DNA of 64,000 nucleotides from Marinobacter sp. ATCH36 (GTDB taxonomy: Bacteria > Pseudomonadota > Gammaproteobacteria > Pseudomonadales > Oleiphilaceae): NCBI RefSeq assembly GCF_023555055.1, contig NZ_JAMJPL010000001.1, positions 496,001 through 560,000 on the forward strand, given 5' to 3'. Positions 36,262 to 44,905 of the stretch are shown in pieces (within the stretch, counting starts at the first letter, position 1; each line of letters begins with the position of its first letter). Made by a program: the position numbers and the translations under genes. The notes under the pieces were generated by a model that was not told the DNA's origin, ran no database searches, and saw nothing but the letters and a program-made list of their open reading frames with translations.

Positions 36262-37449
36262 TTAAAGGCCAAGCACTAGCTGGGCAATGATGTTGCGTTG
36301 GATCTCGTTAGACCCGCCAAAGATCGACAGCTTGCGCATGTTGAAGTAATCCCCTGCCGACGGCGTTGCATCGAGCGAGCCGGCACGCGGGCCGTTGTAT
36401 TCCAGCTCCAGCGCCTCCGGAATATGGGCGATGGAGTCCTGGCCGCCCGCTTCCATCAGCATCTCGAACAGCTGCTGGCCAACCTCGGTGCCACGAATTT
36501 TCAGGCTTGATGCCAGTGCCCCAGGGCCGTTCTTGTCCGTCAGCACGCGCAACACCGTCAGCTCCAGAGCTCGCAGCTCCATATCCAGCTGCGCCAGCCG
36601 GTCGCGGAAGCGGATGTTCTCGATCAGAGGCCGCTGGCCGTCCTGTTCCTGCCGCGCCACTTCTTTCAGGCGCTTCATCAACGCCTTCCACTGCCCCACA
36701 TTGGCCAGGCCGGTGCGCTCATGACCCAGCAGGAACTTGGCGTAGGTCCAGCCCTTGTTCTCCTCGCCAACCAGGTTTTCAGCGGGCACCTTTACGTTGT
36801 CGAAGTAGACCTCGTTAATCTCATGCTCACCGTCCAGCATGATGATCGGCCGCACCTCGATGCCCGGGGTGTTCATATCAATCAGCAGGAACGAAATCCC
36901 CTGCTGCGGCTTGCCTTCAGTGCTGGTCCGCACCAGACAGAAAATCCAGTCTGCATGCTGTCCCAGGGTGGTCCAGGTTTTCTGGCCGTTGACGACGTAA
37001 TGGTCACCTTCAAGCTTGGCGGAAGTACGCAGTGATGCCAGATCTGACCCAGCGCCTGGCTCGGAGTAACCCTGACACCACCAGTCTTCGCCACTGAGAA
37101 TGCCCGGCAGGAAGCGCTGTTTCTGCTCATCGTTGCCAAACGTCATTATCACCGGCGCGACCATACGCAGCCCGAAATCCAACTGGCGCGGCGCACCGGC
37201 AATCGCACACTCTTCCTCGAAGATAATCTGCTGAATCGGATCCCAACCGGTGCCACCAAATTCTTCCGGCCAGGTGGAGGCGCCCCAGCCCTTATCAAAC
37301 AGAATCTTCTGCCAGCGTTCGGTCATCGCTTTGTCCGGGCGCAGTCGTTTCTGTACCCGTTCACGGATGTCGTCCGGGAGGTTTTCATCCAGGAATTGCC
37401 TGACTTCGGTTCGGAAGGCTTCCTGTTCTGGTGTGTAATTCAGGTCCAT
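36262..37449 (-). CDS. Acyl-CoA dehydrogenase (first of pair)
   Basis: A 395-residue acyl-CoA dehydrogenase. It has the N-terminal DLNYTPEQEAFRTEVRQFLDENLP, the FAD/substrate loop QGYSEPGAGSDLASL and the C-terminal GGSNEIQRNIIAQLVLGL expected of the family. It performs the first, alpha-beta dehydrogenation step of an acyl-CoA. It leads a three-gene operon (with the second dehydrogenase and an SDR). Palindromic copy 2 ends 63 bp upstream of its start and reads toward it. Confidence 0.92.
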   Translation of the reverse strand: MDLNYTPEQEAFRTEVRQFLDENLPDDIRERVQKRLRPDKAMTERWQKILFDKGWGASTWPEEFGGTGWDPIQQIIFEEECAIAGAPRQLDFGLRMVAPVIMTFGNDEQKQRFLPGILSGEDWWCQGYSEPGAGSDLASLRTSAKLEGDHYVVNGQKTWTTLGQHADWIFCLVRTSTEGKPQQGISFLLIDMNTPGIEVRPIIMLDGEHEINEVYFDNVKVPAENLVGEENKGWTYAKFLLGHERTGLANVGQWKALMKRLKEVARQEQDGQRPLIENIRFRDRLAQLDMELRALELTVLRVLTDKNGPGALASSLKIRGTEVGQQLFEMLMEAGGQDSIAHIPEALELEYNGPRAGSLDATPSAGDYFNMRKLSIFGGSNEIQRNIIAQLVLGL

Positions 37450-37512
37450 ATTGCACCTCTTTTTTGGAGTTGCCTGAGAGTTCTCAAAGCGTTGTCTTCA
37501 AACCTGGAGTAG

Positions 37513-37626
37513 GCGTCGGATGGGTATCCCCTTTCAAAACACGCTCCTTACGGCACATCCATGTGACGCTTGGACTCCGCCATCCATGGCTCCGTACAGT
37601 TTTGAAAGGGGATACCCATCCGACGC
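37513..37626 (-). repeat. Palindromic element, copy 2
   Basis: A 114-bp palindrome with 28-bp perfectly complementary arms (37513-37540, 37599-37626; outer part GCGTCGGATGGGTATCCCC). The conserved core is read on the minus strand, with both internal hairpins carrying the loop TGGA. It lies just upstream of the acyl-CoA dehydrogenase operon and reads toward it. Confidence 0.92.
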
Positions 37627-37725
37627 TTCGAGTTTGTTCGTGCCTGCTTTTTTAGATTGCATAAGGCATTTATGTTGCCTCACCGTTCAAAAGTTGCACT
37701 TGTTGCGCATTGCACGGAGCTATGG

Positions 37726-37840
37726 GCGGCTGGCAGGTAGGGCTCGTCCAAAACCGTGCGGAGCCATGGATGGCGGAGCCCGAGCGCCCCAGGGATGGGC
37801 CGAAGGAGCGCGTTTTGGACGAGCCCTACCTGCCAGCCGC
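37726..37840 (+). repeat. Palindromic element, copy 3
   Basis: A 115-bp palindrome with 29-bp perfect arms (37726-37754, 37812-37840). The core reads on the plus strand. Its second hairpin is CCCA-GGGA-TGGG, which keeps pairing while changing a pair relative to CACA-TGGA-TGTG. It lies 28 bp beyond the fadA stop codon. Confidence 0.92.
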
Positions 37841-37868
37841 TACCCCCCAAAGCCTCAGGCCAATAAAA

Positions 37869-39050
37869 TCAGGCTACTTCGAACAACCCAGCCGCACCCA
37901 TGCCAGTACCGACGCACATGGTGACCACAACGTACTTCACACCGCGGCGCTTGCCTTCGATGAGGGCGTGGCCGACCAGGCGGGAACCGGTGGTGCCGTA
38001 GGGGTGGCCGACTGCGATGGCGCCGCCGTTGACGTTCAGGCGGTCCATCGGGATGCCCAGTTTGCGCTGGCAATAGAGAACCTGAACGGCGAAGGCTTCG
38101 TTGAGTTCCCACAGGCCGATGTCATCTACGGTCAGGCCGGCACGTTTGAGCAGCTTGGGAACGGCGAAAACCGGGCCGATGCCCATTTCGTCGGGCTCGC
38201 AACCGGCAACGGCGAAGCCGCGGAAGATACCCAGCGGAGTGGCACCGCGCTGTTCGGCGATTTTGCTGTCCATCAGAACGCACGCGGACGCACCGTCGGA
38301 GAACTGGCTGGCGTTGCCGGCGGTGACTACGCCGCCTTCCATCGCCGAGCGGATCTTGCTGACGCCCTCCAGGTTGGTGTCCGGACGGATGCCCTCGTCC
38401 TGGCTGACGGTGACTTCCTGGCTGCTGAGCTGGCCGGTGGCTTTGTCGGCGACGCCCATGGTGGTGGTGATCGGCACGATTTCGTCGTCGAATTTGCCGT
38501 CTTCACGGGCTTTGGCGGCCAGGTTCTGGCTGCGGACACCGTATTCGTCCATGTCTTCTTTCTTGATGCCGTAGCGCTTGGCCACGGTTTCGGCGGTGTC
38601 CAGCATGGACCAGTAGAGCTCCGGCTTGTTCTTGGCCAGCCAGGGTTCCATGAAGTAGTTCTGGTTGACGTTGGCCTGCACGGTGGAGATGGACTCCACG
38701 CCGCCTGCGACCATCACCGGTACACGATCCACGGCAATGTGATGTGCGGCCATGGCAATGGCCTGAAGGCCGGAGGAGCAGAAGCGGTTAATAGTAGCGC
38801 CGCCGACGGTGACTGGCAGACCTGCGCGAATCGCGCCCATGCGGGCCACATCGTTACCCGTGGAGCCTTCCGGCAGGGCGCAGCCCATCAGTACGTCTTC
38901 GATTTCGTTGGGGTCGACCTTGGAGCGCTCGACTGCGTGCTGGATGGCGTGGCCCGCCAGGGTGGCGCCGTGGGTCATGTTCAGGCCGCCGCGCCAGGAT
39001 TTGGCCAGGGGCGTGCGGGCAGTGGATACGATGACAACGTCATTGGACAT
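37869..39050 (-). CDS. fadA: Acetyl-CoA C-acyltransferase (thiolase)
   Basis: A 393-residue thiolase that cleaves 3-ketoacyl-CoA to acetyl-CoA and a shortened acyl-CoA. The acyl-accepting cysteine is C91 in [10 protein letters not shown]; the C-terminal His ([12 protein letters not shown]) and second cysteine (CVGTGMGA) are present. The ATG at 39050 has GGAG 8 nt upstream; the longer frame adds 63 residues without a site. It lies 31 bp downstream of the fadB-like gene. FadA, FadI and PhaA-type thiolases are similar, so the symbol rests on context. Confidence 0.88.
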   Translation of the reverse strand: MSNDVVIVSTARTPLAKSWRGGLNMTHGATLAGHAIQHAVERSKVDPNEIEDVLMGCALPEGSTGNDVARMGAIRAGLPVTVGGATINRFCSSGLQAIAMAAHHIAVDRVPVMVAGGVESISTVQANVNQNYFMEPWLAKNKPELYWSMLDTAETVAKRYGIKKEDMDEYGVRSQNLAAKAREDGKFDDEIVPITTTMGVADKATGQLSSQEVTVSQDEGIRPDTNLEGVSKIRSAMEGGVVTAGNASQFSDGASACVLMDSKIAEQRGATPLGIFRGFAVAGCEPDEMGIGPVFAVPKLLKRAGLTVDDIGLWELNEAFAVQVLYCQRKLGIPMDRLNVNGGAIAVGHPYGTTGSRLVGHALIEGKRRGVKYVVVTMCVGTGMGAAGLFEVA

Positions 39051-39081
39051 AATAATTCTCCGAAAAAATTCGTGGACCGGT

Positions 39082-41178
39082 TTATTTAGCGTCGAAACCC
39101 TTGCCGTCTTCAGCGCGCTTGGCGAGCAAGGCGGCTGGCTCCCAGAAGCCTGGCTGGGTGTGGCGGTCTTCGGTAAAGGCCTGCATGGCGCGCACCACGT
39201 TAGGCAGCCCGACTTCCTCGGCGTAGTGCATGGGGCCACCGCGGAACACGGGGAAGCCGTAACCGGTCAGGTAGACCATGTCGATGTCGGAGGCGCGCTG
39301 GGCGATGCCTTCGTCCAGAATCTGTGCGCCTTCGTTCACCAGCCCATACACACAGCGCTCGACGATTTCCTGGTTGCTGATTTTGCGCGGGGTAATGCCC
39401 AGCTCGGTGCGGACCTCGTCCACCACCTTGTCCACTTCCGGATCCGGCAGGGCGTTGCGGTTGCCCGGCTCGTAGCGGTAGAAACCGGCGCCGGTCTTCT
39501 GACCATAACGGCCCATTTCGCACAGGCGGTCGGCCACCACCATCTTCACCATGTGCGGGTTTTCTTCGTACTGGCGCTTGCGGATTGCCCAGCCGATGTC
39601 ACCGCCGGCCAGGTCGGCCATGCGCAGCGGGCCCATGGCAAAGCCGAATTTCTCGATGGCCTTGTCGATCTGCTGCACGCTGGCACCTTCTTCCAGCATC
39701 AACAGGGCTTCGCGCTGGTACTGGTTGATCATGCGGTTGCCGATAAAGCCGTCGCACACGCCAGAGACCACAGCGGTCTTCTTGATGACTTTGGCCAGCT
39801 TCATTGCGGTTGCCAGTACGTCCTTGGCGGTTTTCTCGCCGCGCACGACTTCCAGCAGCTTCATAATGTTGGCGGGGCTGAAGAAGTGCAGGCCAATAAC
39901 GTCCTCGGGGCGCTTGGTCAGGCTGGCGATCCTGTTCAAGTCCAGGGTGGAAGTGTTGGACGCCAGGATGGCGCCGGGCTTGCAGACTTCGTCCAGTTTT
40001 CCGAATACGGCTTGCTTGACGCCCATATCCTCGAAGACCGCTTCAATCACCAGGTCCACGTTGCTCAGGTCGTCATAGGTCAGGGACGGTGTCAGCAAGG
40101 CCATCTTGGCCTTGGCATCGTCTTCACTCATGCGGCCTTTCTTGACGCGGCCCTCATAGACTTTGCGAATGGCTTCAACGCCACGATCCAGACCTTCCTG
40201 CTTCATGTCGATCAGGGTGACCGGAATACCGGCGTTGAGGAAGTTGATGCTGATGCCAGTGCCCATGGTTCCGGCGCCGATCATGCCCATGGACTTGATA
40301 TCACGAGTTGGTGTGTCCGATGGCACATCGGCAATCTTGCTGGTCAGGCGCTCGGAGAAGAACGCGTGGCGCAGGGCGCGGGATTCCGGGGTCTGCATCA
40401 GGTTCACAAAGGCTTCGCGCTCGACTTGCATACCCTTGTCGAAGGGCATGGTGACGGCGGCTTTCACCGCGTCCACGCACTTCAGCGGGGCCGGGTAGTT
40501 CTTGGCCATGGCACCCACGGTGTTGCGGGTGAACATGAAGAAGCCTTCCGGATTCGGATGCTTGGCTTTCAGGTCGCGCACTTTTTTCAGCGGAAGGTTT
40601 TCGCTGACCACTTTAGTGGCGTAGGCGATGGCCGCATCCAGCAGTTCACCGTCAATAATTTCATCAAACAGCGCGCTGCCCTTGAACTGCTTCGCTGGCA
40701 CTACACTGCCGGATACGATCATGTTCAGGGCGTGCTCGGCACCAATCACCCTTGGCAAACGCTGGGTACCACCGGCGCCGGGCAGCAGGCCCAGTTTTAC
40801 TTCCGGTAGCGCAATCTGCGCGTCCGGCTTGGCAATGCGGTAATTACAACCCAGGGCCAGCTCCAGACCGCCACCCATGCAGGCACCGCTAATGGCGGCG
40901 ATCACCGGCTTGCGGCTGCTTTCCACATAGTTGATCACGGTGTTCAGGTTGGGCTCGGTGGTGGCCTTATCGGAGCCGAATTCGCTAATGTCGGCGCCGC
41001 CGGAGAAGGCGCGGTCAGAACCAATCAGCACAACGGCTTTAACAGCATCGTCGGCTTCCGCTTTCTGAATGCCGTTTACAATCCCCCGGCGCAGTTCAAG
41101 GCCAAGGCCGTTGACCGGTGGGTTATCCAGGCGGATGACGGTGGTGTGGCCGTTCACTTCGTAGTGGGCGGTACTCAT
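39082..41178 (-). CDS. fadB: Bifunctional enoyl-CoA hydratase / 3-hydroxyacyl-CoA dehydrogenase
   Basis: A 698-residue fusion. N-terminal crotonase domain (about 1-190) with [13 protein letters not shown] and the second catalytic Glu in [19 protein letters not shown]. The dehydrogenase Rossmann domain begins near 300 ([13 protein letters not shown]), with the [15 protein letters not shown] signature, followed by two C-terminal helical repeats. It hydrates enoyl-CoA and oxidises the product for the downstream thiolase. The layout is closer to the peroxisomal-type multifunctional enzyme than to classical E. coli FadB. The promoter lies in the 337-bp gap with TetR sites. Confidence 0.9.
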   Translation of the reverse strand: MSTAHYEVNGHTTVIRLDNPPVNGLGLELRRGIVNGIQKAEADDAVKAVVLIGSDRAFSGGADISEFGSDKATTEPNLNTVINYVESSRKPVIAAISGACMGGGLELALGCNYRIAKPDAQIALPEVKLGLLPGAGGTQRLPRVIGAEHALNMIVSGSVVPAKQFKGSALFDEIIDGELLDAAIAYATKVVSENLPLKKVRDLKAKHPNPEGFFMFTRNTVGAMAKNYPAPLKCVDAVKAAVTMPFDKGMQVEREAFVNLMQTPESRALRHAFFSERLTSKIADVPSDTPTRDIKSMGMIGAGTMGTGISINFLNAGIPVTLIDMKQEGLDRGVEAIRKVYEGRVKKGRMSEDDAKAKMALLTPSLTYDDLSNVDLVIEAVFEDMGVKQAVFGKLDEVCKPGAILASNTSTLDLNRIASLTKRPEDVIGLHFFSPANIMKLLEVVRGEKTAKDVLATAMKLAKVIKKTAVVSGVCDGFIGNRMINQYQREALLMLEEGASVQQIDKAIEKFGFAMGPLRMADLAGGDIGWAIRKRQYEENPHMVKMVVADRLCEMGRYGQKTGAGFYRYEPGNRNALPDPEVDKVVDEVRTELGITPRKISNQEIVERCVYGLVNEGAQILDEGIAQRASDIDMVYLTGYGFPVFRGGPMHYAEEVGLPNVVRAMQAFTEDRHTQPGFWEPAALLAKRAEDGKGFDAK

Positions 41179-41242
41179 TATTCAGCTCCCTGATGCTGGA
41201 ATCGGGTTGATCGATGGCGTGAAGACCCTTCTTGGAATCTCC

Positions 41243-41279
41243 ATACACTGGTGTATTGTTGATCCGTACACTAATGTAT
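41243..41279. promoter_or_regulatory. Two ATACAC..GTGTAT sites, probable TetR operator
   Basis: ATACAC-TG-GTGTAT at 41243-41256 is a perfect inverted repeat. A degenerate copy, GTACACTAATGTAT, is at 41266-41279, 23 bp further. They are 65-101 bp before the fadB ATG. The divergent TetR regulator is the likely ligand-responsive repressor. The core ATACA..TGTAT recalls the site at 31172-31187. Confidence 0.55.
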
Positions 41280-41340
41280 GTTTCACATGTGGTCAATGGT
41301 TTCGGACCTCCTTAAGCCTTATGCTTGCGAGTGAACGCCG

Positions 41341-41448
41341 GAGTAAGCGGACAGGTGTTTCCAGAACACGCTGTGAATACGTCCCTGTACGCTCGGCCTC
41401 CGCCATCCATGGCTCCGGACGGTTCTGGAATCACCTGTCCGCTTACTC
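41341..41448 (-). repeat. Palindromic element, copy 4 (most diverged core)
   Basis: A 108-bp palindrome with 27-bp arms (41341-41367, 41422-41448; one mismatch). The core reads on the minus strand. The first hairpin (GCCA-TGGA-TGGC) is conserved. The second is TACA-GGGA-CGTA, part of GTACAGGGACGT, which matches 11 of 12 positions of the CsrA SELEX consensus RUACARGGAUGU. The following core end differs (ATTCACAGCGT). It reads toward fadB, 162 bp from its start. Confidence 0.88.
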
Positions 41449-41515
41449 ACACTCGGTTCATAGCCTGCTCATGTAAAATGCACATTGATCGACAGCAACA
41501 GGATGTAATTCCAGA

Positions 41516-42136
41516 ATGACCGACATTAGACCCACAAAAGCCAGTCGCCGTACGTCTAAAGACAAAACGCAGCTAACCCGCGATGACTGGCTTGACGCCG
41601 CTGCCGGTGAAGTCGCAGCCGGCGGCTTCAGCAACTTGCGGGTACTGACGTTGTCGAAAAAACTGGGAGTGACTCGGGGTAGCTTTTACTGGCATTTCAA
41701 GGACCATGCAGACTTGGTGGTGAGTTTTCTGAATCGCTGGAGAGATCGCCGAATTCACGAGTTGCAGTATTGGAAGCCGAAAGGCGGAGATCTTGAAACC
41801 GAGCTGCGGCAGATTCTTGAGCTGCTGCTGACCGATGCTTCCAGAAACATCCGTCGCCTGCAGGTAGAGCTGGCAGTTCGGGATTTCGCCCGGCGCAATG
41901 ATTATGCAGCGGATCTGGTGAACGAGGTTGACGAGGCACGGATCAACCAGAACTGCGAACTCTACGAACGCCTGAGCAGTGACCCCCAGCGCATCCGGGA
42001 TCTGTCGCTGCTGATGTATGTCGCCACCATCGGATCGCAGGTGGTGCTCACGGGCAAGAAAGGCGATGCCGAGACGATTCGTCGGGTGGAAGACCTGATG
42101 GCCCGGGTGGCGCTGGGACAGCGTGATGACAACTAG
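41516..42136 (+). CDS. TetR-family regulator divergent from fadBA
   Basis: A 206-residue TetR-type protein. The helix-turn-helix (about 25-65) reads LSKKLGVTRGSFYWHFKDHADL. The C-terminal part is the helical effector domain. Its position opposite fadB with paired inverted repeats between suggests that it controls fatty-acid degradation genes. It overlaps the following unknown gene by 11 bp, so the two share a transcript. No specific TetR subgroup is recognised. Confidence 0.88.
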   Translation: MTDIRPTKASRRTSKDKTQLTRDDWLDAAAGEVAAGGFSNLRVLTLSKKLGVTRGSFYWHFKDHADLVVSFLNRWRDRRIHELQYWKPKGGDLETELRQILELLLTDASRNIRRLQVELAVRDFARRNDYAADLVNEVDEARINQNCELYERLSSDPQRIRDLSLLMYVATIGSQVVLTGKKGDAETIRRVEDLMARVALGQRDDN

Positions 42137-42944
42137 AGGGCTGGTCCTGCTGGTGCTTTGCCTATGCCCTGGCGCCGTCCACGCCGCCAGTGATGATTGC
42201 ATGGGCGGTGCCAAAACCGACCTGGAAAAACTCTACTGCCAGGTAGTCAGTGAAGGACAGGGTGCGGGGCTGCCTTCACCTACTGACTTCAAACGCAACG
42301 ACCCGCAGGTGCAGGCGCTGCTGCTGCGACGCCCCGCCGGTCGGCTCGGCCTGGAAGTCCCGGAACCCGGAGCTCCAGCCGCGGCAGCGCCTGCCCCAAG
42401 ACCAATTGACACAGAATCGGAGCCCGACCGCCCCGAGCCGGAAGTTGATCAGCCACAGTACGGGCAGCTGGCGGACTGTCGCCTGCAAGGTGAGCGCATT
42501 GCCTGTCCCCAACAGCGATACAACCTGGCGATGAATCAGCCTAACAGCAAGCTGGAGAGTGACGTTCTTGGTGAAGACAATCGCCTGGGGCTGAGCCCGT
42601 TCAGGGGTGATCGCAACGATGAACAAGCGGTACGCCGCTACCTGTCAGACGCCTACGATCGCTATATCCCCAGAATGCTGGACATTGGCCTGGGCGCCAA
42701 CACCATGAGTTTTACCGCTTTCCATAACGCCTTCCACACCATGGAAGCCGGCGGTGTCGACTTCGCCGAGCGCATGGAGCGGACCTATTCACTGCTCAAA
42801 CAGGACAAGAAAACCCTGGCGGTAAAGGCTCGTTACCACGATGAACTGCCGGAGGATCTATCGCTGTGCACGGTGATCAATCCAGATATCATCGTGTGTG
42901 ACAACGTCGGCACCAACTGGGTTTACGTCAGCCCGTCCCGATAG
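42126..42944 (+). CDS. Unknown exported protein
   Basis: A 272-residue protein with a signal peptide (MTTRGLVLLVLCLCPGAVHA, cut before ASDDC). A Pro/Ala/Glu-rich linker follows (about 78-108), then a cysteine-containing segment (ADCRLQGERIACPQQRYNLA) and a conserved-looking C-terminal domain with FHNAFHTMEAGG. Several cysteines suggest disulfides in the periplasm. It begins inside the end of the TetR gene (ATG 42126, or GTG 42123). Family not recognised; a role near fatty-acid degradation is only implied by position. Confidence 0.75.
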   Translation: MTTRGLVLLVLCLCPGAVHAASDDCMGGAKTDLEKLYCQVVSEGQGAGLPSPTDFKRNDPQVQALLLRRPAGRLGLEVPEPGAPAAAAPAPRPIDTESEPDRPEPEVDQPQYGQLADCRLQGERIACPQQRYNLAMNQPNSKLESDVLGEDNRLGLSPFRGDRNDEQAVRRYLSDAYDRYIPRMLDIGLGANTMSFTAFHNAFHTMEAGGVDFAERMERTYSLLKQDKKTLAVKARYHDELPEDLSLCTVINPDIIVCDNVGTNWVYVSPSR

Positions 42945-42948
42945 CCCG

Positions 42949-43821
42949 TCAGTCGGTTTCCAGGAAATCGTTGAGGTGGCCGGCGACGGCGGCGGGCTGC
43001 TCTTCCTGCAGAAAATGCCCCGCTTCCACCTGCTCTACACGTATTGACTCGAAGCATTCCTCAATATGATTGAGGTATTCCGGAATGATCACCTTATCCT
43101 TGTTGCCATACACATACATTGCGGGCATAGGCCAGCGATGGCCTGCTGTGGTGGCCCAGCGTTTGGCGTCTTCGGGAAACGTCCGGTAGTAATTGGAGCT
43201 CGTGCGGGCCGTGCCCGGAATCCGGAAGGTGCGGAGGTATTCGTCGAGCGCGTCCCGGGGGAAGGGTTCCTTGTTCCAGGTTTTCAGGAAAAACCCCAGC
43301 CAGGCTTCCTCGGCGCCGGGGATCATCGCTTCTGGCAGGTCCGGCGTCTGCATGAAGTGTTGGTACCAGTAGGCCGCGCCACTGCCGGAACGCACCTTCT
43401 CGATCACTTCCTGGTTGCCCTTCAGGTTGTTGATGATGGCAATGTTCATGATCACCAGTTTGCGCACCCGGTCGGGGATGGCCAGGGCGACTTCCTGGGC
43501 GACTATGCCGCCCCAGTCGTGGCCCACGAGCTGGAAGTCCCCGATGCCGAGGCTGTCCAGCAGGCTGATCACATCCTGTGCCATTTCCTGTTTGCTGTAG
43601 TGCTTCTGTTCCGGTGTGCGTTCACTGTCGCCCAGCCCCCGGAGGTCCGGCGCAACGATGCGAAAGCCCGGTTTCAGGTGTGCTGCCACATGCTCCCAGC
43701 AGTAGGAGCTCTCCGGCCAGCCGTGGATCATTACCAGCGGCTGGCCTTCGGGGTTACCGCCTTCACGCCAGGCGAAGCGGCCACGGGGCGTTTGTTGCTG
43801 TTTCGGGTCGGACAGTTGCAT
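42949..43821 (-). CDS. Alpha/beta hydrolase (epoxide hydrolase / dehalogenase type)
   Basis: A 290-residue alpha/beta-hydrolase. The oxyanion motif HGWPESSYCW and the nucleophile elbow GHDWGG (Asp nucleophile) match epoxide hydrolases and haloalkane dehalogenases. The C-terminal His is in EAGHFLQEEQP. The general acid in YVYGNKDKVI is probable. I chose ATG 43821 (MQLSDPKQQQTPRG), with GGAG upstream, over the TTG at 43857. It follows a second hydrolase gene on the same strand by 65 bp. Confidence 0.88.
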   Translation of the reverse strand: MQLSDPKQQQTPRGRFAWREGGNPEGQPLVMIHGWPESSYCWEHVAAHLKPGFRIVAPDLRGLGDSERTPEQKHYSKQEMAQDVISLLDSLGIGDFQLVGHDWGGIVAQEVALAIPDRVRKLVIMNIAIINNLKGNQEVIEKVRSGSGAAYWYQHFMQTPDLPEAMIPGAEEAWLGFFLKTWNKEPFPRDALDEYLRTFRIPGTARTSSNYYRTFPEDAKRWATTAGHRWPMPAMYVYGNKDKVIIPEYLNHIEECFESIRVEQVEAGHFLQEEQPAAVAGHLNDFLETD

Positions 43822-43886
43822 GGCGGGGCTCCAGGTTCTGGAAAAGTCTGGTGCCAAACCATAAACGGCCAGCGGTTACGGCGCAA

Positions 43887-44795
43887 TCAGACTGTGTCCA
43901 CTGGTCGGCCCAGATCCCTGAGCACGGTTTCCACAACCATGGGGCTCCAGAGCATGCGATGGTGGCCGAGGCCACGGGTACGTAACACGTCAGCGTTTTC
44001 CCAGTTGTTGTAAATCCGCTCGCTTTCATCCGGCGAGATAGAGGTGTCGTCCTCATCGATCACGATCAGGCCCCGTTGGGTGAGTGACCGGGACAGGGCT
44101 TCCAGGTTCATTTGCTCCCAGACCGATTTGCCGAAACGCTCTTCCATCAACTGTAGGTGAACTGCCAGAACCTCCTCGCTCAGTCCCAGTTGCTGCCCCA
44201 GGTTATTCATCACAGCGGTAAGGCCGACTGGGGGTGCCAGCATCACCAGGTAGTTGGGCTGAAGGCCATCCGCGATGGCTCTGGCGACGGCGATGCAGCC
44301 AATGGAATGGGCCAGCACCCCATGGATCCGGCCGACACTGGCCGCCACCTTCGCAGTGACTTCGGACATTTCGAAAAGGTCCGTACTCTCGCCCTGGGCG
44401 CGGCCATGGGCCGGGGCATCGAACAGCACCACGCGATAGCCGGCTTCCACCAGCGGATGGATCCAGGCGCCGAACTGGATGCCGGCACCGGCCCAGCCAT
44501 GGACGCCAAGAACAACCGGGCCCTGGCCCCAGGAATACACCGGGATGGTGCGGCTGCCATGCTGGAGCTGCGTGTAGCTGTCGGCGTTGTCCAGAAGGTA
44601 TTCATAACGGATCGGCATGGGCAGGCGGGAAGGCCTGAACGCCATGCGATTTACCAGATGCCCCGCTTTCCGGGGGGACACCCGGGAATACAGCTGCAGC
44701 GCGAGCCGGGTTGCTGAAAGCCCGACGCTTTTCGGGGCATTTTGAGTGAGTGGGCGTTGGAAGATCTCTGACTGGGTGTTCAGTTGTGAGGTCAT
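43887..44795 (-). CDS. Alpha/beta hydrolase of unknown substrate
   Basis: A 302-residue alpha/beta-hydrolase. The oxyanion region GVHGWAGAG (about 98-106) and nucleophile elbow AHSIGC (about 160-165) with a Ser nucleophile are clear; the C-terminal His lies near GLGHHRMLW. The first ~60 residues are an N-terminal extension with no signal peptide. It is divergent from a GlxA-type AraC regulator. Substrate unknown; esterase or thioesterase-like activity possible. Confidence 0.82.
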   Translation of the reverse strand: MTSQLNTQSEIFQRPLTQNAPKSVGLSATRLALQLYSRVSPRKAGHLVNRMAFRPSRLPMPIRYEYLLDNADSYTQLQHGSRTIPVYSWGQGPVVLGVHGWAGAGIQFGAWIHPLVEAGYRVVLFDAPAHGRAQGESTDLFEMSEVTAKVAASVGRIHGVLAHSIGCIAVARAIADGLQPNYLVMLAPPVGLTAVMNNLGQQLGLSEEVLAVHLQLMEERFGKSVWEQMNLEALSRSLTQRGLIVIDEDDTSISPDESERIYNNWENADVLRTRGLGHHRMLWSPMVVETVLRDLGRPVDTV

Positions 44796-44865
44796 GGTGA
44801 AAGTCCTTCTTCCTGCGTTGGTGGATGACAGGTTCAGGTTAGGGCTTGCGGGATGCCAGTAGGAG

Positions 44866-44879
44866 TGTCATATTTGACA
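44866..44879. promoter_or_regulatory. TGTCA-TATT-TGACA inverted repeat
   Basis: A perfect 5-bp inverted repeat with a 4-bp spacer, 27 bp before the AraC-type regulator start and 71 bp before the divergent hydrolase. It may be an operator for that regulator. Confidence 0.35.
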
Positions 44880-44905
44880 TATAAAATGCTGAAAGGGCCA
44901 TTTCC

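Larger units (their letters stand above)
37450..37868. other. 419-bp intergenic region with two palindromic elements
   Basis: The region lies between the fadA stop and the acyl-CoA dehydrogenase start, both on the minus strand. It holds copies 2 (37513-37626) and 3 (37726-37840) in opposite orientation, about 100 bp apart. The promoter of the dehydrogenase operon should lie within or between them. No credible gene is present; the frames crossing it translate the repeats. Confidence 0.7.
41179..41515. promoter_or_regulatory. Divergent promoter region fadB / TetR
   Basis: This 337-bp gap holds the ATACAC-type operator repeats (41243-41279), a stretch without visible features, and palindromic copy 4 (41341-41448). 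About 67 bp remain before the TetR start at 41516. Confidence 0.6.

Noticed and set aside
37710..39089. Long plus-strand frame across the fadA gene
   Set aside because: It is antisense to the clear thiolase gene and starts within palindromic copy 3. The high GC content produces many such shadow frames; the same applies to 38809-40809 (antisense to fadB) and 6757-8067 (antisense to betA).
44880..44905. Classical -35/-10 promoter (TTGACA, TATAAA) before the AraC-type gene
   Set aside because: TTGACA at 44874 and TATAAAAT are nearly adjacent, not 17 bp apart, so they do not form one promoter.
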